DNA of 64,000 nt from Laburnicola sp. R22_1 (lineage: Eukaryota; Ascomycota; Dothideomycetes; Pleosporales; Didymosphaeriaceae). The notes beneath the pieces were generated by a model. It worked only from the letters and a program-made list of their open reading frames with translations. It was not told the DNA's origin and did not search any database. Below, piece by piece: positions 13,603 to 25,908 of the stretch; position 1 is the stretch's first letter; each line of letters starts with the position of its first letter. The stretch spans positions 1,364,001 through 1,428,000 of the forward strand of contig JACONQ010000016.1 in assembly GCA_014281115.1 (NCBI GenBank), in the 5' to 3' direction. Both the position numbers and the translations under genes were made by a program.

Positions 13603-14515
13603 AGTTATAGTAATTTACTATACTATTTATAACTAGACTTCTATATTTAGCTAGTATAGCCTTATAGTGTAGGTATCCACTACTTATCTATTAAGTTATA
13701 GTAATCTACTATACTATTTAATAGTAGAATCTTATAGACGTAATATAATCTAGAAGTGTAAAAATAACTATAAAGTAAGCTAAGAAAAGACTATATTATA
13801 GTAATTTACTATACTATTTAAATGCAAAGCTTTTAAAGCATAATATAGAGTTATAGTCTAAAGTAGCTGCAAAGTAAGCTAAGAAATGGATATATTATAG
13901 TAATTTACAATGCTATTTAAATATAAAGCTTTTAAAGCATAATATAGGTTAGTAGTCTAAGGTAACTATAAAGTAAATTAAGGAAAGAGTAGGTTATAGT
14001 AATTTATTATGCTATCTAGGAGTAGGGTATTTAAAGCGCAATCTAGATTAATAGTCTAAGGTAACTATAAAGCAAATTAAGGAAAGGGTAAGTTATAGTA
14101 ATTTATTATACTATTTAAAAGTAGGGCACTTAAAGTGTAACCTAAATTTATAGTCTAAGGTAGCTATAAAGTAAATTAAGAGAAGGGTAGATTATAGTAA
14201 TTTATTATACTATCTAAGAGTAGAGTATTTAAAGTGCAACCTAGGTTAGTAGTCTAAGGTAACTATAAAGCAAATTAAGAGAAAGGGTAAGTTATAGTAA
14301 TTTATTATACTATTTAAGAGTAGGGTATCTAAAGTGCAATCTAGGTTTATAGTCTAAGGTAGCTGCAAAGTAAATTAAGAAAAGAGTAGGTTATAGTAAT
14401 TTATTATACTGTCTAAGAGTAAAGTATTTAAAGCGCAATATAGGTTAGTAGTCTAAGGTAACTATAAAGAAAGCTAAGAGAAGAGCATATTATAGTAATT
14501 TACTATAGTAATATA
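13603..14515. repeat. Tandem array, about 99-bp period, ten units
   Basis: TTATAGTAATTTA-type cores recur at about 13603, 13693, 13794, 13894, 13992, 14091, 14191, 14290, 14390 and 14488. From the third unit on, each also contains a segment like GTCTAAGGTAACTATAAAG. The core is shared with the 68-bp arrays at 0.7 and 19.2 kb, but the rest of the unit is different. Confidence 0.8.
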
Positions 14516-15693
14516 TAATGGCTGCAGAATAAAGTAACCTATAGTAAAGGTGGATAGTTAACCGCGCTAGTCTAATCGCACTAGTTTTAGGTAAGTTATA
14601 TAGCTAAGGCACTAGCAAAGTTAAGTAACTACTAATAGCTACTAATAATAGTAATCTAGGACTAACCCCTCTATACTATATAATTATATATATATAATCT
14701 TACTTATATCTATACTATGTGTGAAAATATAACTATAATAGGGGCAGCTAAAGATTAGCTAGATATAAAATAGTACAAGAAGACTACTATAAAGCATTTG
14801 TAATAAATACTAAAGAATATAATTATAAAAGATTTTTGTTTATTAGATAGAAGATAGAAGTATAATATAATATAATATAGTAAAATATGCAACTAATAAA
14901 ATTAATAGGTACCTACTATTATTTAACTTAGTATTATAGATAGAAGTATATAAGGCCGCGCGTAATAATATAATAGTAAAACTATAGGCTAATAAACACT
15001 TTAAGATAGTCTGCAAACTCCTAAACTCTGCGCTAAAGGATAAGTAAAAAGCTAGAAAGTAGCGCAAATGGGCTAGGCTTAATTTCTAGATAATAGTCCT
15101 ATAGAGATAAAATAAAAATATAAAGATATTTAAGACTAAGGCGGATATAATAGACTAAACGCAGGTTTATTATAGGGTAATATTATAATAACTTATAAGT
15201 TAGATAGCTTTAGTTACTTTATAATAAAATATAGACACAGCTAATATAACTATGCTATAAGCACTTTATATTAATAATACTCTATATACTAATACGCAAA
15301 CTATAAACTACTTATATAGGAAGAATAGGATAAATATTTAGGTTACTAATACAAAGAGGGAAGTTTTTAACCTGCCTATTATTAAGTATCTAATATAATT
15401 ATATACTAATAATAAGTAGACGCGATAGTAGAGAGAAGGACCTAACTCTAGTTACACTTAACGCCCTTTAAGATATTATATAAAAGACTCTAAAACTAAT
15501 ATAGAAGCCGCTAGATATATTTTATATATGGGCCCCTAGAGTTATATAACTAATAAAGATTAAAATAATTAGTGTCCTTTACACAGAGATGTAACTACTA
15601 GTAGTAACTATAGTAATAGAATAGGATATTATAATAGCGCAATCGCTAATTGCAATAAAGGTCTTTTAATATACTTATTCTATTAGGAAGAGA
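14516..15693. other. AT-rich gene-free stretch
   Basis: No coding, RNA or repeat structure recognised apart from general RIP-like TA enrichment. Confidence 0.55.
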
Positions 15694-15770
15694 AACATCG
15701 CAGACCTTTTAGTATACGGTACAACGCTATAAGGGAAAGCTGTGGGTGTGCTAAAAACGCATTAATACTT
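15694..15770 (+). repeat. Short repeat shared with 27192-27270
   Basis: The segment from CATCGCAGACC to GCTAAAAACGCA aligns along its length with CATCGCAACCC...GCTAAAAAACGCA at 27192-27270. The copy here is richer in A/T. It is the only clear homology I see between the AT-rich block and a gene-compartment intergenic region, apart from transposon ends. Confidence 0.5.
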
Positions 15771-17964
15771 ATTCTATACTATAGCACTAATAGATATACT
15801 AGATAAATAATTTCTAGCACTTTATATATCTCTCTATAAATAATATAGTATGGTTAATATAGACCCTAACTCTAACTTATTATAAATTTGGAAAGGTAAA
15901 AATTAAAAGTTACTAGATACAACTTAGTATAAATTATAGTGAATTAATAGATAATAGATCCTATCCCTATATTTTACACTGGCGACAACAGCTTAAATAG
16001 CGAATTAGACAACTAAAGGAAGATATAATGATAATAGAAAAATAAAAAGAGTAATTTTCTAAGTGGCAGCAAGTTAGACAAGTATATAATAATTAGAGGG
16101 AGGCAATAATAATAGGATAAGAAGAAGAGCAGCTCCTACTAAAGCTATAATTTAAATAGCGACCTATTTTAGTCTAGTTGCACTTTGTTACAAACTAATA
16201 GTATAAAGAGAATCTATATACTATTGCTATGTATTTTGCTAATATTCATATTACCCTAATATAGTGCAATAGCTATTAATAAGAATAAAGTATAGAGGAC
16301 TATTAACGTAGCTAGTGCTAATTTATCTAGTGGAGGTAGATTTTAAGATACTAAGTATAGGTAGTAATTATTATAATAATAACTGGCTAAGACGTAGTGT
16401 GTGCTATAGTAAGTTACTATAACTCTATATAATACTAAAATCTTGCTAATAATTGTCTATAGAGCAAATGCAGCTATTAATGCTAAACTTAGCTAGGCAC
16501 GCGCTTATATAATAGAATAGTTATACGCTATAATAGCGTAGATATTTATACTTAACTAGACCACGCTTATAATATTATATAATATAATCCTATTCCTTAT
16601 AATATAGACCCTTGCCCTAGGCTCTAGAATGCTTTCTTACTAGTGAATAGTATTAGCTAAGATAGTGGTGTAGAGCGAGCAATATAGTAGTAGTAGCAAT
16701 AGGTCTAGTTCTAGTATTAGGAAGTCTTACCCTTGTCTAGCGAGATTAATTGTAAGATACTAGATTATAAGACAGAGAAAGATTATTAACCTTATGCGAG
16801 AATAAGAAATAGAGAAGCCCTATCTATCTAAAGAAATAGTAGGTCTATATCTAAGCTAGGTCTAATACCTATTACTATGTTCTTGCTTAGCTAATTTATA
16901 GATATATATCTACTAAATGCTAATAGAATGTGGCTAGATTATAATAGTTACAAACACTAGTAGTAACGAGGGGAATGTTATCTTAAGTCTATTATACTAA
17001 GCGCAGATAGTAAAATTCTCTAAACTATTATTTAGGCTTACTATTAAATATAAACTAATAAGATATATTATAAAGAACTAGCTTAAAGAGTAATATATAT
17101 GGGTTTTTCTTTACGACTAAGGGGTTTCTAATAAAAATATTACAATAATAGTAGATATCCCTCCTACTATTATATATACAGAAAAGGTAGTATATATAAG
17201 AGTTTAATAACTATTATATATATTAAAAGAAAGTGGTAATAAACCTATAGTACACTTAATAACTTTTAGCCACTATTATAGATATAGCTAGTTAACCTAA
17301 TACTATCCTAGGCGTTAATAGATAAAGAGTTAGCTAGTATTTATAGAACCTTATAGTATAATAATATAGCTAAAGAAGATAAAGACTATTATAAACTATA
17401 ATAGGTATATAATATAGCGTGTTGTACACTATAAGGTGTATAATAACTTATAATAATAATAGTACTAAAATATCTAGTCTAGATACTAGAGCTATTCTAA
17501 CTAATATAACAAAGTAGGTAGTAAGTCTAGAGGCTTATTATAAACTACTTCTTACACTATATTACCTAAATATCTTAGTAACTAATATATATAGGAAAAT
17601 TTTATAATTCTAAAAGCGTAAGAATATATAAGTCTATACTCTAATATCTTGCCTTTAAGTATAGCTTATAAATAGTAGCTATAGTAAATACTAGTATAAG
17701 AGGGTAAAACCTTTTCTATAACTATAAAAAAATACTATCTACCCTTAATATAATCTAAGAAGGTGGTATGTAGGCTGCTTATAGAGTAAGAAAGATAGAA
17801 AAGAAGTATACTATACTTAAAGACTATAAGTTTCTTAAATATAGCAAGGTTATAGTAAATATTATATAGATAATATTAATTAAACGTAACAAACATACGT
17901 AAGGGCTAGATAGAAAGCCTCTACTAAAAATAGTAGATATTAAACTTATTTAGAAGGATGTGGC
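15771..17964. other. AT-rich gene-free stretch
   Basis: Probably part of the same ancient element whose 3' part is duplicated at 1-1070 and 18460-19640, but nothing in it can be translated or named. Confidence 0.4.
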
Positions 17965-18085
17965 GTTAATTCTACCTAGGGGTAGGATGACAAAGGCTTT
18001 TATCTCAAATAACATGACAAAAAAAAGCAGAGCCCTCTGCTTAGTAATTATAAAGAGCGTGAAAAGATAATTGGGCACAAAAAAA
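17965..18085 (+). repeat. Terminal fragment of the long-inverted-repeat family
   Basis: CTACCTAGGGGTAGGATGAC followed by an AAAGGCTTTTATCT-type and an AGCAGAGCCCTCTGCTTAG segment. This is the same first 115 bp that begin the element at 20096. Confidence 0.7.
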
Positions 18086-18459
18086 GCGATTTAGAAGTAT
18101 ATTATTATTAAATATAACTAGATAAGTAGGCATATAATATAAAACGTTGTTGAGTTAGTAAATAAAGAGAAAAAGCGTCTAGAGTATAAGGAAAGAGTAA
18201 AATAATTAATATTAGATATTAAAGTCTTACTATAACCTATATATTGCAGGCATAGCGCTATTACTTATTAAGTTCTATAATAAGTATAGTATAGATACGC
18301 ATTCTAACTAACTATAAAGCATTTTTAGCAACCTTAAAGTGTTGCTCTTATTTACTAATTTTGGCAAGACTATTAAAGGCAATTTAAAGTAGGTATATAT
18401 ATAATAGTATATTTAGAATATTAAGGTGTTAATAAAGAGCGCGCGTTCAGAGCTTTACT

Positions 18460-19640
18460 CTAATAGGAAGCTGCGCTAAAATAAGATTATAATTAAAATA
18501 AAGATACGAAAAATTATATTACTTAACGCTATTATATATATATTATAAATTATAATACGTTACTATACTAATAGCTATAGGGTGTATAGAAGCTTCTTAA
18601 GAGTTAAGTAGATATTACTAAGAAGTTTTACACTATTATCTAGATTATTTAGAAAAAGATATATATTGCACTTATCTATAGTAGAATAAGCTTCCCTAAG
18701 TAAAGGACAATTATTAATATATTTAATAGCGTTAATAGCTTATTAAGAGTTATTATAATAACTATAGACCTATATACTAAGGGTATTAACCTTATAGATA
18801 TAAACTATATTATTATAAAATTACTAGCTCGCAAAATTAAGGAGCTTAAATAGTTTATCTAATAGCTAGTCTAGTTAAAGTAAAAGAAGTTAGTTATAAA
18901 CGCGCGCTTACTCTATAATAAATATAGCTAGGTTAATATAAAAAGAACAATAGAGTATAAGCAGTTATTAAAGAAAGTAGATATAGTAATTATAAAGAAT
19001 ATAATAGGTGTAGAGCAATACGAACAATATAATAAAAGAACTACTTTAGACTTAGAGTTAGCGTGCTATAAAGTGTTAAGATTATATAAGGCTAGGGTAA
19101 AGGCTAGTAAATACACCTTAAGATATAAAAAATAGGAAGAATAGTTAACTAAAAAAACTTAAACGCATACGCAGTTAGAGTAAATTATAACTATTACTAG
19201 AATGTAGTAAGTTATAGTAAGTTAGAATTAATATAGGGCGCAATCAAAGAAGTTACAACTAGTACTATAATATAGTAAGTTATAGTAATTTAGAATTAAA
19301 CATATATGCATTTAGATAGAATTATAACTAATACTACAATATAGTAAGTTATAGTAGTTTAGAATTAATATAGGGCGTAGTAAAAGAAGTTCTAACTAGT
19401 ACTATAACATAGTAAGTTATAGTAATTTAAAATTAAATATATATGCATTTATATAGAATTATAACTATTACTAGGATATAGTAAGTTATAATAATTTAGA
19501 ATTAATATAGGGCGTAGTAAAAGGAGTTATAGCTAGTACTATAATATAATAAGTTATAGTAATTTAGAATTAAATATATGCGTATTTAAATAAAATTATA
19601 ACTATTACTAGAACATAGTAAGTTATAGTAATTTAGAGTT
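18460..19640. repeat. Degenerate repeat, copy 2 of the segment at 1-1070
   Basis: Same order of landmarks as copy 1, followed by seven units of the about 68-bp array (cores at about 19210, 19279, 19348, 19417, 19485, 19551 and 19619). It is somewhat better preserved than copy 1 but still has stops in all frames. The ancestral element is not recognised. Confidence 0.65.
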
Positions 19641-19679
19641 AAGTATTATATAACCTAGGTTTATATATACTTTCTTATA

Positions 19680-19930
19680 ATATTATATATTTATATACTT
19701 ACTTAAGTATATTTATATACTTACTTAAGTATATTTATAGATACTTACTTAAGTATATTTATATATACTTACTTAAGTATATTTATATATACTTATATAT
19801 TTAGGTAGGTTTGTGTATACCTACGCATATCTATATATACTTACACGTTTAGGTAGATTTGCGTATAACTACGCATACCTATATATACTATATATTTAGG
19901 CAGATTTACACATACCTATATATATTTATA
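19680..19930. repeat. Two adjoining short tandem arrays
   Basis: About five units of a near-palindromic 22-26-bp repeat (TACTTACTTAAGTATATTTA) span about 19686-19790. About three units of a 50-60-bp repeat containing TTTAGGTAGGTTTGTGTAT/CCTACGCATA follow to about 19920. Confidence 0.7.
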
Positions 19931-20095
19931 TATATTTAAGCAAAATTACGCTAAGCTAAAATAAAAAATTTTCCTAATACTTATAATTAGTATTAGTAAT
20001 ATAGCTATAGTAAACTAAAGATTATATAGTAAAGTTTACTCTTTTTAATTACTAAGTAAAAGACTTTATTTTTTTATTATGTATTATTAAATTAT

Positions 20096-21907
20096 CTACC
20101 TAGGGGTAGAACGACAAAGGCTTTTATCTTAAATAATATAATAAAAAAAGCAGAGCCCCCTGCTTAGTAATTAAAAAGATTATAAAAAAGTTAATTATAA
20201 AAAAAGCGCGTTTAAACTACTAAGCGAGCTTGGCAGTCTTAGCGCGCGTAGCTTCCACATGTAAAGTTTTTACAAAGAGGTTACTTAAAACTTTAGAAAA
20301 GGGATAAAACTTTAGCGCAGTAATACTATAGTTATCTATTCTTTCTTTACTATTCTAACTATTATAAATAATACAAGTTAATATATTAATAAATATATAC
20401 TACCATACTTATAAGTAGAATAAGAGTAACATGTACTAGATATATATTTATCGCTCTATTACTATATTATTAAGGTTATCCTAGACAAAGTCCCTACTAT
20501 TACTCTATGCTCTACTATCTATTTAGGCATTAATATTATTTCTAAAAAAGTACTTACTATTGCTAAAGAGTACACGCTATAGTTTTGCGCCACTACTACT
20601 AATATAGCTACGCTAGAGTTCTATTCTATCTATAAAATACTTATCTAGCATAAGGGATAGATATACTTAACTATTTATAAGGCTATCCTTATATACTAGT
20701 TAGGCTAGCAGCTAGTCTAGTTTATAAAGGATAGTAATACTATATTTTCACTCTAGTAAATATAATTACTCCTTATTAGTACTAGAATTCTCTAGTAGGA
20801 GACGCAAAAAAAGAATAATAAGATCTTTATTAATAAGCTCTAGTATAGTAAGAGTGTCGCATAGATCCGCAAAATTCTCCTAGCTATTATTACTATTAAG
20901 TTAGCTTATCTAGTGCGCAAGCATAGATAACTAATAATAGTAATAGTAATAAGCTAGGTGTGCTATGTACGCTATAAGTAAACCTTATATAGGTTAGAAG
21001 CTTATAGGGCATAGGTAAGATGTAAGTAAGTTTAAAGTTTAAATTATTATCGCGTTATTAAATATTTAAGGTTAGTTTTAAAATAGAATTAGGTACCGTA
21101 CATAGTATATAATAACCTTCTATCTTAACCTACTTTAACCTTGAACTAAAAAGAGGTTAAAAAGATGTTTAGTAAGCCAACAATTTTTTTATTATATTAT
21201 TTAAAATAAAAGCCTTTATTATTCTATTTCTAAATAGATTAAATTAATACTATATACTATTAATTAACTACCTAGAAGTAGAATAATAAAGGCTTTTATT
21301 TTAAATAATATGTGACATTATTGTATCTACCTAGGGTAGGACAACAAAGGCTTTCATCTTAAATAATATAATAAAAAAAGCAGAGCCCTCTGCTTAGTAA
21401 TTAAAAAAGGCTCAAAAGGTAATAATAACAAAAAAATTAAATAATATAATAAAAAAGCAAAGCCCTATGATTAGTAATTAAAAAGACCGAAATTAATACT
21501 ATATAGTAAGTAATAACCCTACCTTTTTTATTAATACTATCTTAAAACGCTTTTCTATATTAATAGTAGTAGAAGAAATAACTATTATTATTATAAATTT
21601 TTATTAGAAACCCCTTAGTTGTAAAAAAATTAGTAAGTAATATAATATAGAGTTAAATTAACTACTTAATAGTAAAAATAATCCGAAGTTTTATCTCTCC
21701 CCTACTAAAGTTCTTAGTAGCCTCTTTGTAAAAATTTTGCTTATGGGAGTAGCCTCGCGCCAAGATTGCTAAGCTCGCTTAGTAGTTCGAATGCGCTTTT
21801 TTATATAATTACCTTTTTTACGCTCTTTTTAATTACTAAGTAGGGGGCTCTAGTTTTTTTATTATATTATTTAAGATAAAAGCCTTTGTTATCCTACTCC
21901 TAGATAG
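20096..21907. mobile_element. Non-coding element with about 235-bp terminal inverted repeats
   Basis: The left arm (20096-20330, starting CTACCTAGGGGTAGAACGAC) is repeated in reverse complement at about 21670-21907 (ending CCTACTCCTAGATAG). The match includes internal landmarks AGCAGAGCCCCCTGCTTAG, ACTACTAAGCGAGCTTGGC and TTTTTACAAAGAGG. The middle shows no open frame and contains further terminal fragments of the same family (about 21175-21245, 21262-21305, 21327-21430). Arms this long with a non-coding centre suggest a non-autonomous foldback or MULE-like element. The family is not identified and no clean target duplication is visible. Confidence 0.65.
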
Positions 21908-21949
21908 ATTTAATTAACGCTATATAGTAAAATAATAAACTCTTTTATA

Positions 21950-22430
21950 TTAAGGGCTCTGCTTTTTTTATTATATTATTTAAGATAAAAGCCTTTATTA
22001 TTCTACTTCTAAATAGTTAATTTAACCCTATATATGTTGTTAAACTAACTATCTAGGAGTAGAATAACAAAGGCTTTTATCTTAAATAATATAATAAAAA
22101 AAGCAGAGTCCTTTATTTAGTAATTAAAAGAGTATAAAAAGATAAATAACGCTATATAAATTCTTTTATTTTAAATAATATAATAAAAAAGTAAGGTCTT
22201 TTACTTAGTAAATAAATAATATAATATATAGTAAAAAAAGATTCTTACTAGTAACTAAAGTATATAATAATTATTTTCTACTATATAAATTAACTATATA
22301 AAAAGCTTTTTTTATAATTACCTTTTACACTCTTTTTAATTACTACTAAGTAGGGGGCTCTACTTTTTTATTATATTATTTAAGATAAAAGTCTTTATTA
22401 TTCTACTTCTAAGTAGTTAATTAACAACAC
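21950..22430. repeat. Cluster of terminal fragments of the same inverted-repeat family, both orientations
   Basis: Minus-oriented pieces at about 21960-22015 and 22315-22420 and plus-oriented pieces at about 22040-22130 and 22160-22215. Each carries the CTATCTAGGAGTAG / AAAGGCTTTTATCT / AAAAGCAGAG landmarks. Repeated insertion of the family into itself, or foldback rearrangement, would give this pattern. Confidence 0.6.
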
Positions 22431-22454
22431 ATATAAAAAGCTATTAAATTAGCT

Positions 22455-22470
22455 ACTAAAGTTAAATTTT
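22455..22470. other. Boundary between AT-rich and gene-rich compartments
   Basis: TA-dense sequence gives way within a few tens of bases to balanced composition. No gene spans the junction. The nearest gene is the 3' end of the Whi5-like gene at 22862; the roughly 390 bp between hold no recognisable feature. Confidence 0.7.
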
Positions 22471-22861
22471 AGTTAACTTTTAGGGTTAAGAGGAGAGCTA
22501 AGCAAAATCAACGTGTTCCATATTGGGTTTTGATTAGGTCAGAAGTACAGATATGCCTGCGAGGCTGGCACAATTATTGTGTGAGCGCTACGGGCGATGA
22601 ATGCAGTCTGCTAGAACATATGAATCGCGTTTCGATGGTTCCAATCACGCTTGACGGAATGAGGACCAGCGGACAACAACAGCGACATGGCCCGGGATAC
22701 CACACTTGTACCACGAAACGGAAATGACAAATGCACGCTCTCGTTACTAACAAAACAAAAAATAGATCAAATAATGCAGATGTATGCACCTCGCGCATGC
22801 TTGTTGGACTCCGGGGCCGTATCTTCGTGTGGTGTAGCTTGGTCTCCTAGAGGCATGCCGG

Positions 22862-24072
22862 CTACCGTCTCCCAGCCATCAGCTGCATCAACCCCTTCGC
22901 AGCATTACCCTTCACTGCAGAGCTCGATAATTCACCTTCCTGAAACCGTTGCATTCTCCTCAGTCCATCCTGTGCCGTCCCGTCACTCTCACCGTCGACG
23001 TGGTTTTCCTCGCCTTCGGTCCTTACACGCTGGTGCACCGGCGTCGTGTAGATCGCTTTCTGCTTCACAGGCGACATGAGCTGCTCTGGCGAAATCGCCT
23101 GTGGTGGGGATGACGGCATCTGGTAGTCATGTAATATACGCGAAGAGGTGGCGGTAGGTAGGAGGACAGGTGCGGGGGTCAATTTGCCTATGGGACGGAA
23201 GGGGTCGAGGTTGGCTTTTACGAAGACGGGCTGGGGGTCTCGACGGACGGGTGAAAGAGTGATGTTGGGGATTTCGAGCGATGCTGCGGATTCTTCGGAC
23301 GATGCTATGGCCACGTTTGTGGCCTCGGAAAAGGATGATTCCCAGTTGGAAATAATGTCCGTACCGCTCTTTCCGATCTGATTCGTCTTCACTTTGTAGA
23401 TGCCAAAGCCCAGTCTTGTGCGTAAGAGTTCCGCCTTCGACTTCTTTTCTTCCTCAAGGGCGGGTGAGGGTGGTGACCTGGGGGCCTGCACGCTATTCAG
23501 GCTCGCGCATGCGCCGTAGTTGATGAAGGCGGAGAAGGATTCCTTGCTCCCCTGAGTGTCCTGCGAGTTTACCATGTCAGGCACAGCCTCGGGCTCTGGC
23601 GTCGGCGTGTTGCGCTCCGTCGGCGAGCCCGGCTCACCAAGGTCCACGGCGGTATGCTCCTAGGTCCGGTTAGCAACCTGACAGACGCGTCGGGTTCGCG
23701 AATCTCAGCTACGGTATGGGCGTGCACTGCCGCGGCAGTCAAGCCAATCTTCCCGCCTACTCTGGCCTTTACATCCTCGACCGTTTCCGCGTCGTCCACC
23801 TCGTTTATGCTTCTCTTCTTGCCCGTTGGCCTGCCTGGACGTGGCGCATTCTCCTGGCCGGCAAAGAGCTGGGGCGAGAGCGTCTGCATCTGTTTCAGCG
23901 GGCTGTGCGCTCGCGTGCCATCGGACGGGTCGGCGCGCTTCGACGGCGTGTTGGTGATGTCGCCGAGCACGCGTCGTCGTGAGGGAGTGTTTGTGTGCGA
24001 GGAAGACACGCTGGCGGTCGGGGGACTGTCCCTATGCGAGGCAGCCATGCTGGGTGCGGAAGGAGCGCTCAT
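22862..24072 (-). CDS. Whi5/Nrm1-family G1/S transcriptional repressor
   Basis: Two exons, 24072-23713 and 23659-22862, with a 53-bp intron (donor GTAGCT, branch GCTAAC, acceptor CCTAG), give 385 aa. Residues about 197-214 read ELLRTRLGFGIYKVKTNQ. This matches the GTB motif by which yeast Whi5 and Nrm1 bind the SBF/MBF complexes (L-x2-RL-x3-Y-K-x2-T-x-Q pattern). The remainder is disordered and rich in S/T-P-x-K/R sites (TPSR, TPSK, SPLK, SPVR, SPVK), typical of a Cdk-regulated repressor. RRRVLGDITNTP lies near residue 30. The start was placed at MSAPSAPS; in-frame ATGs further upstream are possible. It would act in the nucleus to hold back G1/S transcription until phosphorylated (family knowledge). 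It diverges from the CaaX-box gene at 24923. Confidence 0.8.
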
Positions 24073-24922
24073 GCTTCTTGGAAAGCACGCGTAGGACGCG
24101 ATGCTCGTGCGTGCTCGTGCGGTGTGAGATGAAAGGGGACGAGGAAGAGGATCTTGACGCGGGCTAGCAATTGACGCCATGTACGAAAGAATAGCAAGAC
24201 GCGGCCCAGATATGGGATTGTGTTTTCGGTGTCGCGTCGTGAAGCTCGAACGAGACGCACATACCCGACCGAGTACGCTCAGGTCAAGCGAGCCGCCGCG
24301 TTCCAAGCTTGGCTAGCGGCCGCAGCGCGTTTCCCAGCCCCCACATGTCCACACTGTACCCCCAGGCACGGTGGCTTCTTCATCTCAATTATCATCCTAG
24401 AATTGAAGAAGCTTACACAGCTCCATGGAAAAAGGGATGCATAGACCATGGAGCTGTTCCGAACTACTGCCGACGAATACTCCAATGTCCGGACGGAAGA
24501 CTCCTAAGTGAAAGCAGACATGAACAACGACGTCCACTGGAGATCCGCTTTCGGCATCTGAGAGGGAGGTTGGATCGAGGGGTTACGGTACGGAATGCTA
24601 CGGTGCGGTACATAGGGAGGTACTCAATGACTGTCCTCCTTAGAACTTCTTCACCCTTATTCCCCGAACCTTTTTTGTTTGCTATCCCGCCCAGCTTCAG
24701 GTCACATAGGGGTGCACAGTCCAATCAAACAGCCAAGTACCACGGCCTAACACACGAATCACCAATATCACATGGTATCACCCGCTGCTCCACGGGCCAA
24801 CAGTAACTTCGACTTTACTGTCCGGTGCGGGTGTGACCTGCTACATCACACTCACGACGCAAACACCCAGCTGTCAACATGCGGTCCGCTGCAGTCTTCT
24901 ACCACATGCAATGCATGGTACT
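24073..24922. promoter_or_regulatory. Shared upstream region of divergent genes, with a perfect hairpin
   Basis: 850 bp between the divergent Whi5-like gene and the first CaaX-box gene. A 12-bp perfect inverted repeat, ACAGCTCCATGG and CCATGGAGCTGT separated by 17 nt, lies at about 24417-24458. No coding segment in it looks real. Confidence 0.5.
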
Positions 24923-25908
24923 ATGGCGGCACATCAACATCAACACCAACATCCACATCCTCTTCCAGCTTTACCATTCAAACACATCGACAACATTGGA
25001 GTTCGCTCAGATACTCTATTGGAGAGCGACGAGGGGAATGCAGCCGAGCGGACAAACACCCCCGAGGAAGATGAGGTCGAGCTGAGACCGTTCCAGGATG
25101 CGAGTGAACTATATGTGAAAGACGTCTTGCCTCAGGATGCAGATGAGTATGAGTTAGAAAAGTCTCAGCAGGAAGCATTCGTGCGGAATCACTCAGATGC
25201 GCCGCCTCCACAGATACCACCACATCAGGTAGAGCGTGACGCACCCTGCTCCAGCTACGAGATATCGACGACTCATCCCTATCTTCACACAGACGACCTT
25301 TATTTGGCAGATCCGAGCAAGACGACGGAGCGCATGTGGCCCTTCACCGAGCGAGCTTCGACGCGGTCTGTGACACAACTCCAATCAACCAGCCCCTCCG
25401 AAAGGACAGCAATTCCAGTACAATTTCGGATGATTTCAGCGATACATTGAGAGATGAAGACGCACCCCCACGTGCAACGATCGTCCGCTTCGCGGATGTG
25501 CACACCATCCTCTGCACACCACCTCCGCTCCCACCACTCCATCTCACTGAAGTATATCACACACCACCTCCCGCCCCTCCACACCATCTAACCCCATACC
25601 TTTCATTCTACGAAACGAATCGCCCCAGCGGTCCTCGCATCCCTCCCTGGGGCTCAACAGACAACCTTGTCCGCGAACGCCGTCTGCGCACCGATCTCCG
25701 CATCTGCGAAGATACACTGGACGAACGGTTCGAGGAAGAGCATAAGAAACTAGCTTGGGAGAGACAGCGTGCCGACGAGCAAGTAAGAACGGGGAAGAGG
25801 AAGACGGAAGTTGATGAGCTGAGAGAGTTGGTGTTGGGATTGTATCCAGAGATGGATCTTGAACAGAAGGAGGAGAGGCGTGCTTGGTGTTGTTGTGGGG
25901 TTATGTAA
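24923..25908 (+). CDS. Low-complexity protein with C-terminal CaaX box (CGVM)
   Basis: Exons 24923-25180 and 25255-25908, with a 74-bp intron (donor GTGCGG, a CGTGAC branch-like site, acceptor CTCCAG), give 303 aa. The intron joins two otherwise separate frames. The start MAAHQHQHQ is preceded in frame by another ATG at 24911. The order is a His/Gln/Pro-rich start, an acidic segment (about residues 30-85), a Ser-rich middle, a proline-rich stretch (PPPLPPLHL, PPPAPPHHL), then a charged, probably helical segment, ending in WCCCGVM. The last four residues fit a prenylation CaaX motif and the preceding cysteines could be palmitoylated, so peripheral membrane attachment is expected (inference). 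I do not recognise the family. Two other genes here end the same way. Confidence 0.6.

Noticed and set aside
13600..14515. CRISPR-like regular spacing
   Set aside because: The about 99-bp units are alike along their whole length rather than identical repeats with unique spacers, and the organism is a eukaryote.
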